A DNA stretch of 44,689 nucleotides from CAYPGT01 sp964512985 (GTDB lineage Bacteria > Cyanobacteriota > Vampirovibrionia > LMEP-6097): the NCBI GenBank assembly GCA_964512985.1, contig CAZELI010000019.1:1-44689 (forward strand). The letters are read 5' to 3'. Positions 15,337-23,834 of this stretch are shown here, in pieces. The notes below the pieces were generated by a model that was not told where the DNA came from, made no database searches, and saw only the letters and a list, made by a program, of their open reading frames with translations. The number at the start of each line of letters is the position of its first letter. The first letter of the stretch is position 1. A program made the translations under genes and the position numbers.

Positions 15337-17273
15337 GCTTCATTTAATGCTGCGGAATCTTCTGCATCTTCAACTTCGTTCTCATTAAAAGTACTTGAGA
15401 AGTCATAGAATCTTTCATTATCATCTATGGTTCTATGGTTAGTGTCGTCTATAAATTTATTTTGTAGTTTTTGGATTTCGCTATACGGCATATCCTTTCC
15501 ATAAACCATTAACATAGTAGCAAGAGCATCAATTATAAAAAACGTAAATTCCATAAAAGACTTTTCTTTACCTAGTTCTACTAACTCAAGTATAAGATCA
15601 GCTCTATTTTCAAATCTATGACTACTGATAAATTTCAAGTAATCTTCTACGATATTTGGTTTGAATCTTTCTTCTCTTTTGTTAATTTCTAGCGTTTGGG
15701 TGAAGAATTTTTTCTTCAGTTTACCTATGGCGTACAGAGTATCTTCATCATTTATTTCATCTAGAGTTTTGTTTATAGACCCTACTAGGAGTGATTTAGC
15801 GTCAAGAGCTTGAATGTAGAGGGCTTGAGAGAATTTTTCTCTATAGGTTGCGGCGTCACTTTTATCTGAGGGAAACATCAATTCAGGATTGTCAATAAAA
15901 AGAATATAAGGTTTACGCAAAGTGCTAAAAACATTACAAACTGAATTGTAACTTTCTTTATCAACAACCTCACTTAAATCGATATAGCTAAAATTAAACA
16001 GTTTTTCTTTAGCAAACGCTTTACTGAAGTATAGTTTCTCTAGTTTATCGTCACCAGTTATTAAAACACCGCCATAGCTTTTTTCACAGTCTTCACTGCT
16101 TCCCTTGCCACCAGCTTGAAAGAATAATGCTTTAAAGTCATCATATTGGGATTTAAATATACTTGGTACAAATATCTTCGACCCTTTTATATCCATGAAC
16201 TTCAGATCATCTTCAGCAAAATTTGTGACTAATGGTATTAGGCATATATTATTGATTTCACTAGTTTCTAGTCCATGAAGCTTACAAATAGCTTTACGAA
16301 GCTCATTATCCTCATTATCTTTTAATAGGGTCATAGCATAAACCTCAGTTGGATTTAAAGGAGCCTGTGCTTCATCGATTCTTTTTACGAGTGGATTGAT
16401 AATATATGACTGTAGCTTTATGGAATTAGAAGCATCTCTCATAACTTTAAAGAAGTCATATTGACCAATGTTTCTAATCCCTTCTTTTACTAAATCTTGT
16501 AGCAGCTGAGACTCCTCTGCTTTAATAGCTCTGTTAGTATTAAGTGTGCGAGTAACTTGCTTCTTGAGAGTTTCTAATATGATTTGTCTGTAACCTTCAC
16601 CAGAAAAGGATTCTGATACTTTTAGTGCGTGTGATTTGATAGTAAAAGCTTCATCACTATTATTAAGTAGTGCTATCATCATACCGATTCCGAGTTCTTC
16701 AAGTTTAGGTAATGCATCGACTATAATTTTTTTCTTGTCATGAGCAGCTTGAGAGCTGGAGCAGTTTTTATTAAGCTCCTCATTAAGAATGCGTAGGCTA
16801 CAAAGAGGATGGAGCTTAATTAATACTTGTGTAGCTTTTTCATAATAACTAGGAATACTTTTGTATTCTCCCCAGAGTCTTCCTGTTTCTTGTAAAAAGG
16901 CACCTACTACTTCTTCTGCTTTTTGGTCCTTAAAAGCATGCATTACTCCAAGTGCTTCAAGCGTTACAGAACCCCAAAATTTTGATGGTCCATTTAAATG
17001 TTCAGCTAATAGCCTAAAGGCTTCTGCTTTTATTTCCTCGTTTTGAGTTTCAATCCATCTTAACCAATCTTTTCCTGATTTATGATTATATAAGTAGAAA
17101 ATATCCGATAAAGGATTCTCCAGATCAGAATCCCCTTCTAATAGCTCATCATCTTTATTCTCACCATTAATAAAATCAAGTACTTGTTTATTGGTCAAGG
17201 CGAAATAAGCAATGATCGCAATTCCAATAACAACTACTAATCCTACAAGCAATGGATCATCAAACAAGTTCAT
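15330..17273 (-). CDS. Membrane-anchored helical-repeat protein with degenerate AAA domain (motB operon, 647 aa)
   Basis: N-terminal membrane anchor (about residues 8-26), acidic linker, a long helical region of HEAT/ARM-like appearance (about 50-380), then an AAA-ATPase-like domain (about 400-560) and a helical and acidic C-terminus. The Walker A position reads LITGDDKLEKLYFSKAFA, lacking the GxxGxGKT core. The Walker B position reads PYILFIDNPELM, with Asn where the catalytic Glu should be. It is therefore predicted not to hydrolyse ATP. It is clearly paralogous to the upstream gene, sharing the anchor, IFYxYxHKS motif, EHxNG...WG block and dead AAA. TAATG overlap with the upstream stop indicates translational coupling. 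I know no described family with this architecture. Confidence 0.75.
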   Translation of the reverse strand: MNLFDDPLLVGLVVVIGIAIIAYFALTNKQVLDFINGENKDDELLEGDSDLENPLSDIFYLYNHKSGKDWLRWIETQNEEIKAEAFRLLAEHLNGPSKFWGSVTLEALGVMHAFKDQKAEEVVGAFLQETGRLWGEYKSIPSYYEKATQVLIKLHPLCSLRILNEELNKNCSSSQAAHDKKKIIVDALPKLEELGIGMMIALLNNSDEAFTIKSHALKVSESFSGEGYRQIILETLKKQVTRTLNTNRAIKAEESQLLQDLVKEGIRNIGQYDFFKVMRDASNSIKLQSYIINPLVKRIDEAQAPLNPTEVYAMTLLKDNEDNELRKAICKLHGLETSEINNICLIPLVTNFAEDDLKFMDIKGSKIFVPSIFKSQYDDFKALFFQAGGKGSSEDCEKSYGGVLITGDDKLEKLYFSKAFAKEKLFNFSYIDLSEVVDKESYNSVCNVFSTLRKPYILFIDNPELMFPSDKSDAATYREKFSQALYIQALDAKSLLVGSINKTLDEINDEDTLYAIGKLKKKFFTQTLEINKREERFKPNIVEDYLKFISSHRFENRADLILELVELGKEKSFMEFTFFIIDALATMLMVYGKDMPYSEIQKLQNKFIDDTNHRTIDDNERFYDFSSTFNENEVEDAEDSAALNEAQ

Positions 17274-19060
17274 TACAGATCTCCTCTATTTGGAAAAGTT
17301 TGTGCATCTAGTTTTTCAAATTCACTAGAATCAATTAATTTACCATGTACGAGTAAAGAAGCTCGGAAATATTTGGTTAAGAATATTTCAAACTCAAATG
17401 GTGTCATATCGGAACTTGGCTTAAGAATATTCATCTGCTCCCATTTATCTGCTTCACGACCTGCTTGTAACATTCCTATTTTAGACATTAGTGTAGTATT
17501 TTTCTGAGAATCTTTGCAAGCAGTGATTTGTACTGCTTGTGGGAACAGAGACTGTAATTCAGTAGTAGTAAATAATTCAGAACAACCATTTTCCTTGATA
17601 TCAGCCTCTTCATTTATCGCACCGATTATAAATACCATTTTATCTGCTAGTAATTGTTTTAAATTTTTTGTGAAATTGTCATGCTGTCCTCCAAGTAAGG
17701 ATCCCATATTATCTAAATATACAATACAAGGTTTATGTTCTGAAACAGTTTCTAATAACTCTTTGCTCGCAACTCCAGAATGCGCTACTTCTTCATAAGC
17801 TGCATATATGAAGGATAGTTTTTTGTCTGCAGCAATGGCTCTTGCTAGATATAGTTTTTCTTTATCAGCAGTGCCAGTTAGAGCGATTCCACCATTATGT
17901 CCCTCCTGGCGTTGAGAAGAAATTATTCTAAAAGCGTTTTTAAACTTATCATAAAAATCATCTACTTCTTTTGGAATTGCAAGAGCTTTAGTTTTGGCCT
18001 CATAGTTAGCAGAAGATTTATCAAAAGGCTCCTTCTTCGGATGATCTGTATAGAAGCAGAGATTTTTTTCTTCCGCTGATAAATTACGTATACTGCTAAG
18101 GGAGTTGGCTACTTGGTTTAACGCATCAGTTGCTAGATTGATAAGCATATAGAGATTTTCTGGGGAGAACTCATCTACACTACTTTTTATTATCATATCA
18201 AGAGATTTAATAGCTACTTTTGAGAGATGGGGGCTTGTGCAACATTTAATAATTAGATCAAAAGTTTCTACATCCATCTTATGTGTTGCTAGATTAAATA
18301 ATTGCTCAAAAATCTTAATATCATCAACAGACATTACTCGTGTTGCATCATTAGCGAATTCTTTAACAGCATCGACAAAGGCCCTATGTGCCTCTTCCTC
18401 GCTTCTGGTTGATTCAGCTACATTAGCGGCGTGACTTCTTACTTTATAGGTTTCTTTGGTTTCAACTAGAATCTTTGTGAATAATGAAGCTATATCTTCT
18501 TCTTCTGGAAATACTTTAAGTGAATTGATAATGCAGATAGTAATATCATCATTATCTAATGGTCTTTTTTCTATTTCTTCTTTTAAAATAGTCTTAGCTG
18601 AGTTGGTATCGAGCTTAATGATGCTTTCACACGCTGCTTCGTAACATTGTGATGAGATAACGTATTTTTGCCATACACGCTTGCAAGTTTTAAGTACGGA
18701 TTTAAGAGTTGTGTTTATATCACCGTCTTCAAACTCAGCAAGGATTTTAATTGCTTCAGGTGTTATAGCTCCCCAAGAAGCTGGTTCTCCATTGATGTGT
18801 TCTAATAGTTTATTTTTGGCAATTAATACACTTTCTCCACCTGCAGCAATAGTTGCTTCAGCCCATTCTGTAGCACTTTTGTGATGATATTGGTAAAAAA
18901 TTTCTCCTAATGCACCATAGTTTTTTTTACCACCAGTAAATCTTCCTAAGTTTAATTTCTCAGAGAGAGATTTAAGTGTCTCAGCAATATAGTTGTAAGA
19001 AGCTACGCCTAAAACAGCTAGGACAATGACAGCGATTAGAATATTGATTAATACTGACAT
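17273..19060 (-). CDS. Membrane-anchored helical-repeat protein with degenerate AAA domain (motB operon, 595 aa)
   Basis: Paralog of the downstream 647-residue protein. Residues 3-24 form a membrane anchor. About 48-380 is a helical-repeat region (starts LGEIFYQYHHKSATEW). About 390-500 is an AAA-like domain most like FtsH/katanin-type ATPases. The P-loop is replaced by ALTGTADKEKLYLARAIA (compare GPPGTGKTLLARAIA), and Walker B is CIVYLDNM instead of hhhhDE, so nucleotide hydrolysis is unlikely. It starts 4 bases after the motB stop and overlaps the next gene by one base, so all three genes form an operon. This suggests a structural or regulatory role at the flagellar motor or cell envelope. 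The function is inferred only from context. Confidence 0.75.
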   Translation of the reverse strand: MSVLINILIAVIVLAVLGVASYNYIAETLKSLSEKLNLGRFTGGKKNYGALGEIFYQYHHKSATEWAEATIAAGGESVLIAKNKLLEHINGEPASWGAITPEAIKILAEFEDGDINTTLKSVLKTCKRVWQKYVISSQCYEAACESIIKLDTNSAKTILKEEIEKRPLDNDDITICIINSLKVFPEEEDIASLFTKILVETKETYKVRSHAANVAESTRSEEEAHRAFVDAVKEFANDATRVMSVDDIKIFEQLFNLATHKMDVETFDLIIKCCTSPHLSKVAIKSLDMIIKSSVDEFSPENLYMLINLATDALNQVANSLSSIRNLSAEEKNLCFYTDHPKKEPFDKSSANYEAKTKALAIPKEVDDFYDKFKNAFRIISSQRQEGHNGGIALTGTADKEKLYLARAIAADKKLSFIYAAYEEVAHSGVASKELLETVSEHKPCIVYLDNMGSLLGGQHDNFTKNLKQLLADKMVFIIGAINEEADIKENGCSELFTTTELQSLFPQAVQITACKDSQKNTTLMSKIGMLQAGREADKWEQMNILKPSSDMTPFEFEIFLTKYFRASLLVHGKLIDSSEFEKLDAQTFPNRGDL

Positions 19061-19064
19061 CTAT

Positions 19065-20186
19065 TTAATGCCCACCACCATGCCCACCACCATGCGCGCC
19101 ACCTTCAGCTGGAGCTGCTGGCTCTTCAGCTGCTTCTGCGCCATGTTCGGCACTGGCTTCGGCACTTGGAGGATTACGTTTTCTGAAAGCCTCTCTTTCT
19201 TTTTTACGTTTTAATTCTTCTAGAGTCAGTGGTTGAGTCGGTCTACCACCAGATTTTTTAGCATATTCTTCAGCACTATATTCACCTTTTTGTTTTAGTT
19301 GTGATTCTAATATTTTTTGTTCTTTTACTAATTTACCGAGATCGTCTTGCGCATCTATGTATACGGGTTTTAATTTTTCTAATTCACCTTCTTGTAATAA
19401 AAGAATAGTCATTCTTCTATTGCTTGGTGACAAGGGTACATCAGGATCCTTAGGCTGAGTATCAGCGTATCCTTCTACTCTTGCAAACCTTGTTTTATTA
19501 ATGCCACCATAAATTAATCTAGTTTTTATAGCTATTGCTCTATCAGTGGATAGGTTCCAATTATCGTAGTTACCATAATTAAACTGCTTACTGTCAGTGT
19601 GTCCTGCTACTATAATTGGACTAATTTTATCTCTCATAACATTGGCAAGTTTATCTATTATAGTAGTAGCTTGCTCTGTCAAAGCTGCAGAGCCAGATCT
19701 AAAACTTTCAAGTTCATCACTATCTTTAATTTCAATAAGAATCCCACTCTCCACTAAATTAAACTCAATTTTATCGAGCAAGTCCTCATCAGCAGTCATT
19801 TCTAACTGCTCTTTCATTTCTTGTTGCATTTTTTTCTGCATTTCTTTTTTGTTATTGCCATCAAGAACTAGTTTTTGAAATTCAAGGAAACTAGAACCAC
19901 CTTCTAACTTACCTGGATTCCCAGGCCTTTTAGCTCCCCCAAAAATAAAAATATTACCGTCGATTGGGCCCGATTGAGTCGGTTGTTTAAAATAGCTTGA
20001 AATAGCCGATTTAGCGCTTGGGTCAACGTTAATTAGCCATAATAAAAGAAACAAACACATCATCGCTGTAACGAAATCAGCGTAAGCTACTTTCCATGCA
20101 CCACCGTGAGCAGCAGCGTGACCACCTTTCTTGATGATCTTCTTAATAATTATTGGCTCTTCGTTTTCTGCCGTTTTTTCTGCCAT
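19065..20186 (-). CDS. motB: Flagellar motor stator protein MotB with His-rich tail
   Basis: Stator subunit that anchors to peptidoglycan and carries the ion-binding Asp. The N-terminus is cytoplasmic and Lys-rich, followed by one membrane helix beginning AWKVAYADFVTAMMCLF; Asp37 is the expected ion-binding residue. The OmpA-like peptidoglycan-binding domain has IIVAGHTDSKQFN, NWNLSTDRA and SPSNRRMTILL. After it comes an unusual charged coiled-coil region and a Glu/Ala-rich tail ending in HGGGHGGGH, not typical of MotB. AGAGGA precedes the ATG. No motA is adjacent; two pseudo-AAA genes follow instead. The related TssL/OmpA-type proteins are less likely given the stator motif and flagellar genes nearby. 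Confidence 0.92.
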   Translation of the reverse strand: MAEKTAENEEPIIIKKIIKKGGHAAAHGGAWKVAYADFVTAMMCLFLLLWLINVDPSAKSAISSYFKQPTQSGPIDGNIFIFGGAKRPGNPGKLEGGSSFLEFQKLVLDGNNKKEMQKKMQQEMKEQLEMTADEDLLDKIEFNLVESGILIEIKDSDELESFRSGSAALTEQATTIIDKLANVMRDKISPIIVAGHTDSKQFNYGNYDNWNLSTDRAIAIKTRLIYGGINKTRFARVEGYADTQPKDPDVPLSPSNRRMTILLLQEGELEKLKPVYIDAQDDLGKLVKEQKILESQLKQKGEYSAEEYAKKSGGRPTQPLTLEELKRKKEREAFRKRNPPSAEASAEHGAEAAEEPAAPAEGGAHGGGHGGGH

Positions 20187-20362
20187 TACTTGCCCTAGTC
20201 CTCTTTATTGTTATTCCTGTATTTGCCTCAGTAGTTTGAGTGAGGCGTCTAAGCTATTTAGTGGATTTTTTGTAAAAATTACTGGAGAGATCTCTCATCT
20301 CTGCCGATTAATCTAGATGAAGCACATCTTTCGTTGAAATGGTTTCAGAAAGATAATAAATT

Positions 20363-20785
20363 ATGAGTAATATAAGTCAAGCATCAGTAAAAATCCAGGG
20401 CCAAAGTAAAAAGTTCTTGAAGAATGTTGTCGACTCAGCCAATCCAGTCCAGCTGATTGTTTTGCTTTACGAAGGTTGCTTGCAGTGGCTACACATGGCA
20501 AAGCAGGAAATTAAAAAAAACAAAGAAGAGAAATTACCAAACTGGTCTAATTATTCAAGCTATATGGGTATGGCTTTGGAGATTTTAACTCACTTACAAG
20601 ATAGTCTCGATGAAAAACAAGCTAAGGATTTTTCTGAGCGCATGTTTGCTCTTTATGATTTTATGAAAGGGAATTTAACGAAAGCTAATGCTAATAAGGA
20701 TGATAAATTAATTGATGATGTAGTTAATTTACTTAAAGATTTAAAAGAAACGTGGAAAGAAGCAATACGTAAACAAACTGTATAA
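20363..20785 (+). CDS. fliS: Flagellin export chaperone FliS
   Basis: Cytoplasmic chaperone that binds the C-terminus of flagellin before export. 140 residues, family-sized, with the typical early motif NPVQLIVLLYEGCLQWLHMA and helical remainder ending in a basic tail. No flagellin or fliD is adjacent. It is divergent from motB across 176 bases. The stop codon lies inside the TATAAT of the following ABC ATPase gene. Confidence 0.9.
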   Translation: MSNISQASVKIQGQSKKFLKNVVDSANPVQLIVLLYEGCLQWLHMAKQEIKKNKEEKLPNWSNYSSYMGMALEILTHLQDSLDEKQAKDFSERMFALYDFMKGNLTKANANKDDKLIDDVVNLLKDLKETWKEAIRKQTV

Positions 20786-20793
20786 TATTTCTT

Positions 20794-21822
20794 GTGCTTC
20801 AACTCAAGAATATCAACAAAAGTTTTGGTTCTCAAAAAATACTTAAAAACATTAACCTTGAAATTAATGATGGTGAGTTTATTGTTTTAGTCGGACCTAG
20901 TGGTTGTGGTAAAAGTACCTTGGTGCGTATCATTGCTGGTCTTGAGCAGGAAGACTCAGGAGTCATTATTTATAATGGTTCCGAGATTCAATTATTGCCA
21001 CCGAAAGAAAGAAAACTAGCAATGGTTTTTCAGAACTATGCACTTTATCCTCATAAGACTGTTTATGACAATATTGCTTTCCCTCTGAAGATTAGTGGAG
21101 TCACTGAAAATCTGATTAAAACTAAAGTTCATAATATTGCAACTAAACTTGGGTTGCTTGAATATTTAAAACGTAAGCCCAAAGAGCTTTCTGGAGGACA
21201 GCGACAGAGAGTGGCTTTGGCAAGAGCATTGGCTAAAGATCCAGAGATATTTCTATTAGATGAGCCATTGAGTAACTTGGATGCTAAGTTGCGTATGCAA
21301 ATGCGCCACGAATTATTTCAGATGCACAAGGAGTTCAAAGCAACTTTTATATATGTAACTCACGATCAAGTAGAGGCTCTGAGCCTCGGTGACAGAATTG
21401 TAGTTTTAAAAGATGGTGAAATACAACAAGTAGGCACACCTGAAGAAATTTATAATCAACCAGCTAATAATTTTGTTGCTAGTTTTATTGGTTCACCCGG
21501 TACTAATTTATTAGAATTGGAAATAAGTGATCAGATAGTGGGAATCAGACCAGAGTTTCTTAGCCTTGAAGCTAAGAGTGCAGAATCTTCGGAACTGAAA
21601 ATTGTATTACAGAATATGGAAATGCTTGGACAAGAATATCTTATATATGGTTTATTAGAGAATTCTTCTAAAGAACAATCCCTGATAGCGAAAGTACCTA
21701 ATACTCAATCAGCTACTGATATTTATAAAAAATTAACAAACTTGGACAAAAAACTTGTATTACCTTTATATTATGATAAAACTATGCTATATTATTTTAA
21801 TAAGCTCAACGACGAGATTTAA
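20794..21822 (+). CDS. ABC transporter ATP-binding protein (MalK/UgpC family)
   Basis: Cytoplasmic ATPase of a carbohydrate- or glycerol-3-phosphate-type importer. Walker A is GPSGCGKST, Q-loop FQNYALYPH, signature LSGGQRQRVALARAL, Walker B IFLLDEPLSNLDAKLR, H-loop THDQ. The C-terminal TOBE-like region (about 225-342) is shorter and more divergent than in MalK. The start codon is GTG, with TATAAT at 20781-20786 seven bases before it, so the transcript is predicted leaderless. No permease or binding-protein genes adjoin; this ATPase may serve several importers, as MsmK does elsewhere. Confidence 0.92.
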   Translation: MLQLKNINKSFGSQKILKNINLEINDGEFIVLVGPSGCGKSTLVRIIAGLEQEDSGVIIYNGSEIQLLPPKERKLAMVFQNYALYPHKTVYDNIAFPLKISGVTENLIKTKVHNIATKLGLLEYLKRKPKELSGGQRQRVALARALAKDPEIFLLDEPLSNLDAKLRMQMRHELFQMHKEFKATFIYVTHDQVEALSLGDRIVVLKDGEIQQVGTPEEIYNQPANNFVASFIGSPGTNLLELEISDQIVGIRPEFLSLEAKSAESSELKIVLQNMEMLGQEYLIYGLLENSSKEQSLIAKVPNTQSATDIYKKLTNLDKKLVLPLYYDKTMLYYFNKLNDEI

Positions 21823-21892
21823 GTGAATCTATAAGATTAAATCAATAATATCTATTGCATTTATTCTTGGATGATTCATAATAGAGAATAAC

Positions 21893-22699
21893 ATGGTAAA
21901 CACAGATCCCTTCATCTCCCGTCAAATAGATCTTAACCTGGACATCGGCCAAGGTTATGGCGAATATTTTGCTGAAAAAGATTTAATGCCTTTTGCGACT
22001 TCAGTTAATATTTCTACGGGGGCTCACTCAGGTGAACCTGCTCAGATAGAGAAGGCTATAGGTGCTTGTAAAGATTATCCCGAGTTAGCTTTAGGTGCTT
22101 TAATTTCTTATCCAGATATTTTAGGTTATGGTATGCGCAAAATACAGCTTAGTAATGAGGAGCTACGCGCCACTATTATTGCTCAACTTGGTGCATTGTC
22201 AGCATTAGCTAAAACGCATAATTATGAATTACAACATGTGAGAGCGCATGGTTATTTATATCAACAACTTGCAACCAATTATTCAGTTGCAGAAACTGTA
22301 GCTAAAGCAATTCAAGAGTTTAGCCAGTGGTTAATTTTAGTTGGTCCAGCAAGTCCAGTACTTCAAGAAGTTGGTTCTTGGACCAATGTTAGAGTGGCTT
22401 TTGAAGCCCGTATAGATCATAGATATAAGGCTGATGGACAACAGATTCCATTTGATTTTGATAAAGATTCTAATTTAGACATTGACGTAGTAGCGCAAAG
22501 AGCGAGGGATTTGATTTACAAGTCGGTGGCTAAATTAGAGGATGGCATTGCTGAAGTTGAGCTTAAGTTTGAGACTTTACATTTGCCATCTAGAATAAGA
22601 AATTCTTTAGAAATAGCTAAACTCGTGAGAGGAATGGTACTTAAACCCCTGCCACTTAAGACAGTAGATTATGAACCATATCTTTCAGAGTTTATTTAA
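21893..22699 (+). CDS. Divergent LamB/YcsF (PxpA-like) family protein
   Basis: Resembles 5-oxoprolinase subunit A (PxpA/YcsF): DLNLDIGQGYGEYF corresponds to DLNxDxGExFG, NISTGAHSGEP to NxACGFHAGDP, GALISYPDILGYG to GAHPxYPDxxGFG, and HVRAHGYLYQ to HVKPHGALYN. Several conserved family residues differ, notably His of GAHP replaced by Leu, so catalysis may be altered. pxpB and pxpC are not adjacent. A separate ATP-dependent oxoprolinase-like fusion lies 4.5 kb downstream. 268 residues, normal length. AT-rich upstream sequence includes CATAAT about 14 bases before the ATG; no Shine-Dalgarno sequence. Confidence 0.75.
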   Translation: MVNTDPFISRQIDLNLDIGQGYGEYFAEKDLMPFATSVNISTGAHSGEPAQIEKAIGACKDYPELALGALISYPDILGYGMRKIQLSNEELRATIIAQLGALSALAKTHNYELQHVRAHGYLYQQLATNYSVAETVAKAIQEFSQWLILVGPASPVLQEVGSWTNVRVAFEARIDHRYKADGQQIPFDFDKDSNLDIDVVAQRARDLIYKSVAKLEDGIAEVELKFETLHLPSRIRNSLEIAKLVRGMVLKPLPLKTVDYEPYLSEFI

Positions 22700-22700
22700 C

Positions 22701-22728
22701 TTGCTTTTTTGGAGAAGAGTGATAAAAT
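22701..22728 (+). promoter_or_regulatory. Promoter of the tyrosine recombinase gene
   Basis: TTGCTT (22701-22706), a 16-bp spacer and TAAAAT (22723-22728). The leader is about 47 nt and carries GAAGGA seven bases before GTG 22782. Confidence 0.5.
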
Positions 22729-22781
22729 AATAGCAGTCGATAGGGAAAAACACCTAAGGGGAAGATGAGAAGGACAGTACA

Positions 22782-23792
22782 GTGAGAGAAGAATTAGTAA
22801 AAGAACAAGTAGAGAAATATATTGAATCCTTGGAGAAGGATAATGATACGGTCAAAGCTTATAGGCTTGATTTAGAAAAGTTTATGATAGCTTTTGGCGA
22901 GAAGAAACCTACGGAGATTAAGTTTCCTGAGTTGAAGGCTTATCTCGATGGATTGCAAACTAGAAATGGCAAACGAGTCAGCGTTTCTACGCAGAACAGA
23001 CATTATGCAACTATTAGTTGTTTCTTTAATTGGCTGATTAAACAATCTAAGTTGATTGAGAATCCTATTAAGAATGTTGCAAGACGCAGACCTAATAAGG
23101 ATCTGGGAGAGATTAACTCTAAGGATATTATTAGATATCTAGACAAAGAAACAGTTGCACAAATTATGAGCAACGCAAAAACTATCAGAGAGGAGTTCTT
23201 ATTTGATTTACTTTATTCAAGTGGTCTCAGAATCTCTGAAGCTTTAGCTCTTAATGTGCAAGATATTCGTAATGGTGTAATTCAGATCAGAGCGGGTAAA
23301 GGTAATAGACCAAGAGTTACTTATATGTCCAAACACACAGAAAAACTTTTCAAGAAGTATCTTGAGAAGAGAGTTCCTGATCGTTCAGTACTTTTCAAAG
23401 CACAGAATATTGAAGAAGCTCAAGCTCTAAGAAACGAGGGTTCTTTGTTTACTACTAATAATGGTACTCGCCTTGGTTATCACAGAGCTAATCAATTATT
23501 CAAGCAAGCTGCAAGAAACATGAAAAACCCTGATAATGCTCCTCTTACTATTCACCAACTTAGACATACTTTCTGTACCGAAAGAGTTGGCCATATAGAT
23601 ATCAGAGTGTTACAGAGATTAGCTGGTCACAGTGATATCAGAACTACACTTAGATACGCTAAAGTAGTTGATAAAGTGGCTAGAGAGCAATTTGATAAAT
23701 ACGACAGAGAAAGAACAGCTGGCTTTGATGACAGAGGTGATTTCAAACTTCCTACTCAAGAAGATTTTGAGAAGGCAGCTGCGTTAGTCTAA
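22782..23792 (+). CDS. Tyrosine recombinase (XerC/XerD-like)
   Basis: Site-specific recombinase of 336 residues. N-terminal SAM-like core-binding domain (about 1-105), C-terminal catalytic domain with all expected residues: Arg in SSGLRISEAL, Lys in RAGKGNRPR, HxxR in HQLRHTF, His in LAGHSDIRTTLRY with the nucleophile Tyr at its end. A C-terminal extension of about 40 residues follows the Tyr. GTG is the chosen start because GAAGGA is well spaced. The single copy in a housekeeping setting suggests chromosome-dimer resolution (Xer), but an integrase role cannot be excluded. Confidence 0.88.
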   Translation: MREELVKEQVEKYIESLEKDNDTVKAYRLDLEKFMIAFGEKKPTEIKFPELKAYLDGLQTRNGKRVSVSTQNRHYATISCFFNWLIKQSKLIENPIKNVARRRPNKDLGEINSKDIIRYLDKETVAQIMSNAKTIREEFLFDLLYSSGLRISEALALNVQDIRNGVIQIRAGKGNRPRVTYMSKHTEKLFKKYLEKRVPDRSVLFKAQNIEEAQALRNEGSLFTTNNGTRLGYHRANQLFKQAARNMKNPDNAPLTIHQLRHTFCTERVGHIDIRVLQRLAGHSDIRTTLRYAKVVDKVAREQFDKYDRERTAGFDDRGDFKLPTQEDFEKAAALV

Positions 23793-23834
23793 CCAGAACT
23801 TTTAAGGTTAATTGCTATTGGGCATATAGTAATA

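Noticed and set aside
17897..18079. Plus-strand ORFs opposite the pseudo-AAA genes
   Set aside because: Short, low-complexity readings opposite long coherent paralogs; no starts or family features.
22765..22785. Six-codon leader peptide before the recombinase gene
   Set aside because: An ATG with a stop overlapping the GTG exists, but its ribosome-binding site is too close and no regulatory structure is visible. Probably chance.
22782..23792. Integrase of a mobile element
   Set aside because: No att-like repeats, cargo or phage genes adjoin; Xer function is more likely, though the tRNA-Gly fragments are noted separately.
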